Shown one piece after another: positions 1-5,349 of a stretch of 5,349 bases of DNA (its first letter is position 1; each line of letters starts with the position of its first letter). The stretch comes from Pseudomonadota bacterium (GTDB lineage: Bacteria; Pseudomonadota; Alphaproteobacteria; Rhodospirillales; Casp-alpha2), in the NCBI GenBank assembly GCA_027620395.1, contig JAQBZY010000144.1, positions 1 to 5,349 on the forward strand, written 5' to 3'. The notes beneath the pieces were generated by a model. It saw nothing but the letters and a program-made list of their open reading frames with translations, had not been told where the DNA came from and searched no databases. A program made the translations under genes and the position numbers.

Positions 1-1280
1 CCGCGCCGCAACATCCTCAATTTCCGCCCGGCTCGCCATTCGAGGAGTTCTTCAAGGAATTTTTCGACCGCAATCACCCGCAGCAGCGTTCCCGGAAATC
101 GACCTCGCTCGGATCAGGGTTCATCATCGATAGCGCCGGTGGCTACGTCGTCACCAACAACCATGTCATCCAAGACGCCGAGGAAATCACGGTTATTCTG
201 CACGACAACACCCGGCTTAAGGCGGAATTGGTCGGACGCGATCTCAAAACCGATCTCGCCGTGGTCAAGGTCAAAGCCGAGAAGAAATTGCCGGAAACCA
301 AGTTTGGTAATTCCGACATGATCGATGTCGGCGATTGGGTGATCGCGATCGGCAATCCGTTCGGACTTGGCGGCACGGTGACGGCCGGCATCATCTCGGC
401 GCGCGGACGCGACATCCAAGCCGGACCTTATGACGACTTCCTGCAGACCGACGCCTCAATCAACCGCGGCAACTCGGGTGGGCCAATGTTCAATCTGGAC
501 GGCGAGGTGATCGGCATCAACACGGCGATTTTCTCGCCGACCGGCGGCAGCGTCGGGATCGGCTTCGCTATTCCGTCGAACGTGGCGTCGCCGGTGATTG
601 CCCAGTTGATCAAGCACGGCAAGGTCAAGCGTGGCTGGCTCGGCGTCCACATTCAGACCGTGACCGATGAAATCGCGGAAAGCCTGGGCCTCGGCAAAAC
701 GACCGGCGCCTTGGTCTCCAGCGTCATCAAGGACAGCCCGGCGGAAGCGGCGGGATTCAAGTCCGGCGACGTGGTTTTACAGTTCAACGGACGCAATATT
801 GACGAAGTACGCCGGCTGACCCGCACCGTCGCCGACACCGAACCCAATCAGACGGTCGACGCCGAGGTCTGGCGCGACGGCAAGAAGAAGACGCTCAAGG
901 TCAAGGTCGGCGAGATCAAGGAGGAAGCCCAAAAAGTTGCCTCAGCGTCGGCCGCGAAAACACCCGACGCCGACCGCGCCATTGATGCGCTTGGTCTTCG
1001 TGTTGCCTCGCTGAATGACAAGCTCCGCGAGAAATTCGGCCTCGACGCCAAATCGAAGGGTGTGATCGTAACCAATGTCGACGGCGACGGCCCGGCGGCG
1101 GAAAAGGGACTGAAGGCAGGCGACCGGATCATCCAGGTCAGTCAGGCCGATGTCACAAACCCGGCCGACGTCGAACGCAAGGTCGAAGAAGCCAAGGCGC
1201 AGGGCCGGAAATCGGTCCTGCTCAGGATCGAAGGCGAGCAGGGCGTCCGCTTCGTCGCGATCCGCATCGAAAAGGGCTGA
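1..1280 (+). CDS. degP: Do-family periplasmic serine protease (DegP/MucD-like), 5' end outside window
   Basis: This is a serine endopeptidase and probable chaperone of the HtrA/Do family, which degrades misfolded envelope proteins in the periplasm. The frame is open from the first full codon at position 3 to TGA at 1278-1280, giving 425 visible residues. The trypsin-like domain has the full triad: His in TNNHV (visible residue 54, codon 162-164), Asp in KTDLAV (residue 84, codon 252-254) and Ser in RGNSGGP (residue 158, codon 474-476). PDZ1 starts near residue 209 (RGWLGV) and PDZ2 near residue 328 (ALGLRV), separated by an Ala/Lys-rich linker. The family is usually about 470-500 residues, so roughly 50-80 N-terminal residues, including any signal peptide, are missing. 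A short Gln/Arg stretch stands where E. coli DegP has its long LA loop, which is closer to DegQ/MucD. The family call is very sure; degP versus degQ/mucD naming is not. It converges on serB. Confidence 0.95.
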   Translation, partial: APQHPQFPPGSPFEEFFKEFFDRNHPQQRSRKSTSLGSGFIIDSAGGYVVTNNHVIQDAEEITVILHDNTRLKAELVGRDLKTDLAVVKVKAEKKLPETKFGNSDMIDVGDWVIAIGNPFGLGGTVTAGIISARGRDIQAGPYDDFLQTDASINRGNSGGPMFNLDGEVIGINTAIFSPTGGSVGIGFAIPSNVASPVIAQLIKHGKVKRGWLGVHIQTVTDEIAESLGLGKTTGALVSSVIKDSPAEAAGFKSGDVVLQFNGRNIDEVRRLTRTVADTEPNQTVDAEVWRDGKKKTLKVKVGEIKEEAQKVASASAAKTPDADRAIDALGLRVASLNDKLREKFGLDAKSKGVIVTNVDGDGPAAEKGLKAGDRIIQVSQADVTNPADVERKVEEAKAQGRKSVLLRIEGEQGVRFVAIRIEKG

Positions 1281-1307
1281 GTTACACCGAGGCCGTTACA
1301 ATTCAAT

Positions 1308-1391
1308 CGTCACCCCGGGCTCGTCCCGGGGTCCACTGCTCGCGCTGTGGATTCCGGAACCGAGCTGCGCACGGTCTGGAACGACGTGACG
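1308..1391. repeat. Foldable intergenic palindromic element between convergent genes
   Basis: The element is bounded by CGTCAC (1308-1313) and its exact inverse GTGACG (1386-1391). Inside are a perfect 8-bp stem, ACCCCGGG (1312-1319) with CCCGGGGT (1325-1332) and a 5-nt loop; a short TCCAC/GTGGA pairing (1332-1336 with 1347-1351); and an imperfect stem from TTCCGGAACCG (1352-1362) to CGGTCTGGAA (1372-1381) with one bulged A and one G-T pair. Such 'gtcacccc...gggg...gaacgacgtgac' elements are, as I recall, repeated in intergenic gaps of many alphaproteobacterial genomes. Only one copy lies here, so repetitiveness is an inference. It fills most of the gap between the degP and serB stops and could act as a two-way transcription stop, although no T-run follows either stem. 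Confidence 0.6.
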
Positions 1392-1408
1392 GCTATTTGG
1401 CCGGTGCT

Positions 1409-2302
1409 TTACCCGACCAAGTCGCTTTTCCGGTAGCCCTGGGCATACAGCAGCGCCGTCAAATCGGCGTGATCCAGACGCGCCGGCGCCTCGGCCCGGA
1501 CGCTTGGTTTGCCCCGATAGGCGACGCCAAGTCCGGCCGCCTTCAGCATCGGCAAATCGTTCGCCCCGTCACCGACGGCCATGCTGGCCACCAGCGGCAG
1601 CCCCCGCGCTGCCGCCTTCTCGATCAGCGTTTTCAGCTTCACGTCCTTGGTCAGGATCGGTTCCGTGACCAGACCGGCAAGCCTGTCGCCATCGAAGATG
1701 AATTCGTTGCTCAGGTCGTCGTGAAAGCCGGCAACGGCGCGGACCCGGGAGGTGAAGAACTTGAACCCGCCCGAGACCAGAACGCAGTGCGCGCCATGCG
1801 CCGCCATGGTTTTGACGGTCGTGACCGCGCCCGGCGACATCTCAATGTCTTGCCAGGTATCTTGCAGGGCAGATATCGGTAGGCCGGCCAGCATCGCCAC
1901 CCGTTCGCGCAACGCCTCGATGAAATCCAATTCGCCGTTCATGCCCCGGGCCGTGATGGCGGCAATTTTATCCTTGAGGCCGACATGGGCAGCGAGATCG
2001 TCGAGGGTCTCGCTGCTGATTATGGTCGAGTCCATATCGGCCAGCAGCAACGATTTCCGGCGGGTCGGGCTCGGTTGCGCGAAAACGTCGATGGGCCGGT
2101 CGCCGATCCGCGCCCGTGCCGCCGCTTCCGCCTGATCGGGGGATATCTGATCGAATCCGATGTCGCAGGCGATTTCCGGGTTTAACCAGTCGGGCTTCGC
2201 GGTCTCGGCGCCGAGGGCATTGAGCGCGTCCCTGGCGTCGACCACAATGGCGTTGGCGAGTGGCGCCTCTTTGGATGCTACGAGGGTAAGGACGAATTGC
2301 AT
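1409..2302 (-). CDS. serB: Phosphoserine phosphatase SerB
   Basis: SerB hydrolyses O-phospho-L-serine to L-serine, the last step of the phosphorylated serine pathway, in the cytoplasm. It is a HAD-superfamily enzyme. The 297-residue protein starts MQFVLTLVAS and has an N-terminal ACT-like regulatory region of about 80 residues. The HAD core follows: motif I DMDST (nucleophile Asp89, acid/base Asp91), motif II VSGGF (Ser177), a Lys of motif III near residue 222 (TKDVKLKT), and motif IV GDGANDLPML (Asp245, Asp249). The C-terminus, LLYAQGYRKSDLVG, is typical of alphaproteobacterial SerB. The ATG at 2302-2300 was chosen because it begins the conserved N-terminus; a 53-residue extension upstream would run antisense through miaA and looks unreal. 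GGAG lies about 12 nt upstream, a rather distant ribosome site. It is divergent from miaA with no real intergenic space and convergent with the protease gene. All catalytic residues are present. Confidence 0.96.
   Translation of the reverse strand: MQFVLTLVASKEAPLANAIVVDARDALNALGAETAKPDWLNPEIACDIGFDQISPDQAEAAARARIGDRPIDVFAQPSPTRRKSLLLADMDSTIISSETLDDLAAHVGLKDKIAAITARGMNGELDFIEALRERVAMLAGLPISALQDTWQDIEMSPGAVTTVKTMAAHGAHCVLVSGGFKFFTSRVRAVAGFHDDLSNEFIFDGDRLAGLVTEPILTKDVKLKTLIEKAAARGLPLVASMAVGDGANDLPMLKAAGLGVAYRGKPSVRAEAPARLDHADLTALLYAQGYRKSDLVG
2288..2292 (+). promoter_or_regulatory. Shine-Dalgarno site for the upstream miaA start
   Basis: AAGGA lies 8 nt before the ATG at 2301. It is the best ribosome-binding match near any candidate miaA start; the ATGs at 2310 and 2346 have no comparable purine block at normal spacing. 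It lies inside the first codons of serB on the opposite strand, so the match could be a chance product of serB coding sequence. Confidence 0.45.
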
Positions 2303-3296
2303 GCGGGCGATGGGCTCCGATCGGGTGACGGCGGCGAAGCGCAAGATGGACGATTTGCTCCCGGTTGTCATCATCGCCGGGCCGACGGCGAGCGGTAAAA
2401 CCGGCCTCGCCATCGAGGTTGCCGAACGGTTCGGCGGCGACATCGTCAATGCCGACAGCATGCAAGTCTATGACCGACTTGAAATCCTCACCGCCAGGCC
2501 AAGCGCGGCCGAGATGGCCCGGGTGCCGCATCGCTTGTTCGGCGTTCTGGGACCGGGCGAACGCTGCTCGGTCGGGCGCTGGCTCAGGATGGCCGAGGCC
2601 GAGATCGCGGAAATCCGGGCCGCCGGCCGGTTGCCGGTCCTTTGCGGCGGAACCGGGCTTTATTTGAAGGCGCTGACCCAAGGTTTGGCAGCGGTGCCGG
2701 CGGTGCCAGACGCCGTGGTCGATGCGTTGCGGACGCGTTATGCCGAGATCGGTGGTGAAGCTTTCCGAGCCGAGCTTGCCGCCGTTGATCCGGTTGCCGC
2801 CGGCCGCTTGCCGGGCACTGACGGGCAACGCTTGATCCGGGCCTTGGCGGTTCATCGGGCGAGTGGGCGCACGCTCACCTATTGGCAGGCTGAACAGTCA
2901 CAAGAGCCAGGCATCACCGGGCGGTTCGCGACGGTGCTTTTGCTACCGCCTAGAGACGAACTTTATCAGATCATCGATGCCCGGTTCGAGGCCATGCTGG
3001 TAGCAGGCGCACTAGCCGAGGCCCAAGCCTTCCAGCGCCTCGGCGTTGATCCGTCGCTGCCGGCAGCAAAGGCTGTCGGGCTTTCGGAACTGATCCGGCA
3101 TCTCAATGGCGAGATCGATCTGACGGCGGCGGTCGAGGCCGCCAAGCGGGCGACCCGGAACCTGGCGAAACGGCAGGAAACCTGGTTTCGACGCCAGATT
3201 CAGTCGGATTTAGAGATTTTTGAGAAATTTTCGGAAAGAAATTTAGATAAAATCTTTGCGTTTATTCGCCAGTTTGTGTTGACCCCTCGGAACTGA
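2301..3296 (+). CDS. miaA: tRNA dimethylallyltransferase MiaA
   Basis: MiaA transfers a dimethylallyl group from DMAPP to N6 of A37 in tRNAs that read codons starting with U, the first step toward ms2i6A. From ATG 2301 the protein is 331 residues. Motifs in order: P-loop GPTASGKT (27-34), NADSMQVY (50-57, with the conserved catalytic Asp52), TARP (64-67), VPHRLFG (75-81), CGGTGLYLKAL (115-125), QRLIRAL (176-182) and KRATRNLAKRQETWFRR (282-298), which contacts tRNA. The start is uncertain. ATG 2301 has a good ribosome site and its first 15 codons almost all end in G or C, like real coding sequence here. ATG 2346 would give 316 residues, the length of E. coli MiaA, but lacks a clear ribosome site. 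ATG 2310 is also possible. The last 25 or so codons are unusually AT-rich (about 29% GC) and use TTA and AGA. The family call is firm. Confidence 0.95.
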   Translation: MRAMGSDRVTAAKRKMDDLLPVVIIAGPTASGKTGLAIEVAERFGGDIVNADSMQVYDRLEILTARPSAAEMARVPHRLFGVLGPGERCSVGRWLRMAEAEIAEIRAAGRLPVLCGGTGLYLKALTQGLAAVPAVPDAVVDALRTRYAEIGGEAFRAELAAVDPVAAGRLPGTDGQRLIRALAVHRASGRTLTYWQAEQSQEPGITGRFATVLLLPPRDELYQIIDARFEAMLVAGALAEAQAFQRLGVDPSLPAAKAVGLSELIRHLNGEIDLTAAVEAAKRATRNLAKRQETWFRRQIQSDLEIFEKFSERNLDKIFAFIRQFVLTPRN

Positions 3297-3307
3297 GGCA
3301 CTAAGTT
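3279..3307 (+). promoter_or_regulatory. Possible sigma-70 promoter for the ilv operon (weak)
   Basis: TTGACC (3279-3284, five of six to the -35 consensus) is followed after 17 nt by TAAGTT (3302-3307, three of six to the -10 consensus). It overlaps the 3' end of miaA and would start a leader of roughly 90 nt containing the hairpin at 3347-3377. The -10 is poor, so this is only a candidate. Another weak option is TTGAGA (3220-3225) with TAGATA (3244-3249), inside the AT-rich miaA tail. Confidence 0.25.
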
Positions 3308-3346
3308 TCCCGCCGCCTGGGCCAAACGGAACAGTCATAGATAAAG

Positions 3347-3377
3347 CACGGTCGGAAGCGGAGGTCCGCCGGCCGTG
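3347..3377 (+). other. Strong imperfect hairpin in the ilv leader
   Basis: CACGGTCG (3347-3354) pairs with CGGCCGTG (3370-3377) through eight pairs including one T-G. Inside, GCGG (3358-3361) pairs with CCGC (3366-3369), leaving a 4-nt loop (AGGT) and a 3-nt bulge on the 5' side. It lies 50 nt after the miaA stop and 26 nt before the ilvB start. A TTTT run (3382-3385) follows after 4 nt, but it is interrupted by C and G and is not a classical T-tract. It could be a weak miaA terminator, an attenuator, or a structure affecting translation of ilvB. No leader peptide with branched-chain codons is visible. Confidence 0.45.
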
Positions 3378-3388
3378 TCGTGTTTTCG

Positions 3389-3396
3389 AGGAAGGA
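3389..3396 (+). promoter_or_regulatory. Shine-Dalgarno site for ilvB
   Basis: AGGAAGGA ends 7 nt before ATG 3404. This strong purine block fixes the ilvB start and argues against an in-frame GTG at 3380, which would place the ribosome site inside the coding sequence. Confidence 0.8.
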
Positions 3397-3403
3397 AAGT
3401 CCG

Positions 3404-5164
3404 ATGAGCGCCAAGACCATGACCGGAGCGGGGATCATCCTGAAGGCACTGGCCGATCAGGACGTCGAGGTTATTTTCGGCTATCCGGGCGGTGCCGTTC
3501 TTCCGATCTATGACGAAATCTTCAAGCAGAACCGGATCCGCCACATCCTGGTCCGCCAGGAAGGCGGTGCGGTGCATGCGGCGGAAGGCTATGCCCGCTC
3601 GACCGGGTGGGTCGGCGTGGTCCTGGTGACGTCCGGCCCCGGCGCCACCAACGCGGTGACCGGCCTGACCGATGCCTTGATGGACTCGATCCCGGTCGTC
3701 TGCCTGACTGGCCAGGTGCCAACGCATCTGATCGGCAACGATGCCTTCCAGGAATGCGACACCACCGGCATCACCCGGCCCTGCACCAAGCACAATTATC
3801 TGGTCAAGCACGTCGACGACTTGGCCCGCGTGCTGCACGAGGCGTTCCACGTCGCGCGTTCCGGCCGTCCTGGGCCGGTGGTGGTCGATTTGCCGAAGGA
3901 TGTGTGCATGGCGCTTGGCGCTTACACACCGCCCGAGAAGATTGATCTCAGCAAGTACCAGCCGCGCCGTAAGGGCGACCTCGATCGGATCAAGGAAGCG
4001 GTGCAGTTGATGGCGTCGGCGAAACGGCCGATCTTCTATTGCGGCGGCGGCGTCATCAATTCCGGCCCGGCGGCGTCGCAACTGCTGACCCAGTTCGTCC
4101 GCGCCACCAAGTTCCCGTGCACCCTGACCCTGATGGGACTCGGCGCCTACCCGGCGACCGACAAGCAGTTCTTGGGCATGCTCGGCATGCACGGCACCTT
4201 CGAAGCCAATTGGGCGATGCACGATGCCGACGTCATGATCTGTGTCGGCGCCAGGTTCGATGACCGGATCACCGGCCGGCTCGATGCTTTTTCGCCGGAC
4301 TCGAAAAAAATCCACATCGATATCGATCCGTCTTCGCTCAACAAGAACGTCGCCGTCGATATCCCGATCATCGGCGACATCGCGCATGTGCTCGAAGACA
4401 TGATCAAAATCTGGAAATCGACCCAGGCCAAGGTCGACGAGAAAGCGCTGGCCGATTGGTGGAAGCAGATCGAGAAGTGGCGGGCCAAGGATTGTCTGAA
4501 GTACGACACGTCCAGTGAATTGATCAAGCCGCAGCACGTCATCAAGCGGCTCTATGACATGATCAAGGACAGGGATCCTTACATCACCACCGAGGTCGGT
4601 CAGCATCAGATGTGGGCGGCGCAATATTTCGGCTTCGACAAGCCGAACCATTGGATGACGTCTGGCGGCCTCGGCACCATGGGCTACGGCTTGCCGGCCG
4701 CCATGGGGGTGCAGGTGGCACACCCGAAATCGCTTGTCGTCGACATCTCGGGCGAGGCGTCGTTCCTGATGAACATGCAAGAATTGTCGACGATTATGCA
4801 GTACCGCCTGCCGGTCAAATGCCTGATCCTCAACAACTTCTACATGGGCATGGTGCGCCAATGGCAAGAACTGATGCACGGCGGACGCTACGCCGAAAGC
4901 TACATGGACAGTCTGCCCGACTTCGTGAAGTTGGCCGAATGCTTCGGTATGACCGGGCTCCGTGCCACCAAGCCCGGCGAGGTCGACGATATCCTCACGC
5001 AAATGATCGAAACCGACGGGCCGGTGATCGCCGATATCCAGATCGACCCGACCGAGAACTGCTTCCCGATGATTCCGTCCGGCGCCGCGCACAACGAAAT
5101 GTTGCTCGGCCCCGGCGACACGGCGGAAATGCCGGTTTCGGAAGATGGCATGGTGCTGATCTGA
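3404..5164 (+). CDS. ilvB: Acetolactate synthase large (catalytic) subunit
   Basis: This ThDP-, Mg- and FAD-dependent enzyme condenses pyruvate with pyruvate or 2-oxobutyrate, the first common step of valine, leucine and isoleucine synthesis. The 586 residues have normal length and three domains. The N-terminal domain (about 5-175) holds GYPGGAVLPIYDEIF (26-40), catalytic Glu53 in RQEGGAVHAAEGYAR, TSGPGATN (76-83) and DAFQE (113-117). The central domain (about 195-340) has GARFDDR. The C-terminal ThDP domain (about 380-545) has GGLGTMGYGLPAAMG, the metal motif GEAS (450-453) ending in NN (477-478), and MVRQW (483-487). The C-terminal IPSGAAHNEMLLGP is typical of the biosynthetic branch. Two deviations stand out: Glu451 replaces the usual Asp metal ligand, and Gln52 precedes the catalytic Glu where His is common. 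The small-subunit gene 43 bp downstream supports a biosynthetic, feedback-controlled enzyme over a catabolic one. The name ilvI would be equally valid. Confidence 0.96.
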   Translation: MSAKTMTGAGIILKALADQDVEVIFGYPGGAVLPIYDEIFKQNRIRHILVRQEGGAVHAAEGYARSTGWVGVVLVTSGPGATNAVTGLTDALMDSIPVVCLTGQVPTHLIGNDAFQECDTTGITRPCTKHNYLVKHVDDLARVLHEAFHVARSGRPGPVVVDLPKDVCMALGAYTPPEKIDLSKYQPRRKGDLDRIKEAVQLMASAKRPIFYCGGGVINSGPAASQLLTQFVRATKFPCTLTLMGLGAYPATDKQFLGMLGMHGTFEANWAMHDADVMICVGARFDDRITGRLDAFSPDSKKIHIDIDPSSLNKNVAVDIPIIGDIAHVLEDMIKIWKSTQAKVDEKALADWWKQIEKWRAKDCLKYDTSSELIKPQHVIKRLYDMIKDRDPYITTEVGQHQMWAAQYFGFDKPNHWMTSGGLGTMGYGLPAAMGVQVAHPKSLVVDISGEASFLMNMQELSTIMQYRLPVKCLILNNFYMGMVRQWQELMHGGRYAESYMDSLPDFVKLAECFGMTGLRATKPGEVDDILTQMIETDGPVIADIQIDPTENCFPMIPSGAAHNEMLLGPGDTAEMPVSEDGMVLI

Positions 5165-5207
5165 GCCGGCACGGAAAGATCATGGATAGGACCACGGGAA
5201 AAACGAC

Positions 5208-5349
5208 ATGAAGAGTGACGTTAATTCGCACACCATCTCGGTTCTGGTCGACAACGAACCGGGCGTTTTGGCCCGCGTGATCGGGCTTTTTTCCGGGCGC
5301 GGTTACAATATCGAAAGCCTGACCGTGGCCGAGGTCGACCCCCAGAAGG
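5208..5349 (+). CDS. ilvH: Acetolactate synthase small (regulatory) subunit, 3' end outside window
   Basis: This is the regulatory subunit that activates the large subunit and, in the family, carries valine feedback inhibition. Forty-seven codons are visible from ATG 5208. They cover the first part of the N-terminal ACT domain: [17 protein letters not shown] followed by [16 protein letters not shown], which matches the IlvH/IlvN signature (NExGxLxRVxGLFSxRGYNIxSL). Full-length proteins are usually about 160-175 residues, so roughly three quarters is missing because the window ends. GGGAAAA at 5196-5202 is a modest ribosome site. The gap of 43 bp after the large-subunit stop indicates one operon. 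Its ATG overlaps the TGA of a possible 9-codon reading frame beginning at 5182. The symbol ilvN is used for the same family in many genomes. Confidence 0.93.
   Translation, partial: MKSDVNSHTISVLVDNEPGVLARVIGLFSGRGYNIESLTVAEVDPQK

Noticed and set aside
1281..1408. tRNA or small-RNA gene in the degP-serB gap
   Set aside because: The stems do not form a cloverleaf, there is no TTCGA-type T-loop in context, and the palindromic repeat explains the structure better.
2160..2300. Upstream extension of miaA to an ATG at 2160
   Set aside because: The added residues are the reverse-strand shadow of the SerB N-terminus, and the P-loop normally lies close to the MiaA start.
2303..2461. Upstream extension of serB to an ATG at 2461
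   Set aside because: The added 53 residues are antisense to the MiaA P-loop region and do not resemble SerB; MQFVLTLVAS at 2302 is the family-like N-terminus.
1968..2855. 295-codon minus-strand frame spanning the serB-miaA junction
   Set aside because: It overlaps two well-supported genes in other frames and its Arg/Pro/Gly-rich translation matches no family I know.
3380..3403. GTG start at 3380 for ilvB
   Set aside because: It would place the strong AGGAAGGA ribosome site inside the coding sequence; ATG 3404 is well spaced from that site.
3375..3407. Short GTG frame before ilvB as an attenuator leader peptide
   Set aside because: Its ten codons include only one Val besides the start and no Leu or Ile, so there is no stalling signal.
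3335..5092. 585-codon open frame antisense to the acetolactate synthase gene
   Set aside because: It is rich in His, Asp, Arg and Gly with no recognisable domain and lies opposite a gene with clear motifs throughout. GC-rich codon bias commonly leaves such mirror frames open.

Overview
The window is about 5.3 kb of GC-rich, densely coding bacterial chromosome. Protein motifs, the alphaproteobacterial style of SerB and MiaA, and a GC-rich palindromic intergenic element all suggest an alphaproteobacterium, perhaps near Rhodospirillales. That placement rests on remembered family features, not on a search. I see no mobile element, CRISPR array, phage gene or rRNA/tRNA gene. My reading is an ordinary core-genome neighbourhood with a few small features worth checking, not a hidden novel system.

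Layout from left to right: (1) positions 1-1280, plus strand: the 3' part of a DegP/MucD-type periplasmic serine protease with an intact His-Asp-Ser triad and two PDZ domains; its signal peptide and start lie outside the window. (2) 1281-1408: a 128-bp gap between convergent genes, mostly filled by a foldable, repeat-like element bounded by a 6-bp inverted repeat. (3) 1409-2302, minus strand: phosphoserine phosphatase SerB. (4) 2301-3296, plus strand: tRNA dimethylallyltransferase MiaA, divergent from serB with essentially no space between the two starts, ending in a strikingly AT-rich tail. (5) 3297-3403: a leader with a strong imperfect hairpin and a good Shine-Dalgarno site. (6) 3404-5164: acetolactate synthase large subunit. 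(7) 5208 to the window end: the start of its small regulatory subunit (ACT domain).

The two ilv genes form one operon for the first committed step of valine, leucine and isoleucine synthesis. SerB performs the last step of serine synthesis. MiaA modifies A37 of tRNAs that read UNN codons, including some leucine and serine tRNAs. The protease belongs to envelope protein quality control and has no obvious functional tie to the rest. The most notable points are a Glu in place of the usual Asp metal ligand in the acetolactate synthase ThDP motif, the CATG at which the serB and miaA starts may overlap, the AT-rich miaA tail with a possible ilv promoter, and the hairpin in the ilv leader.
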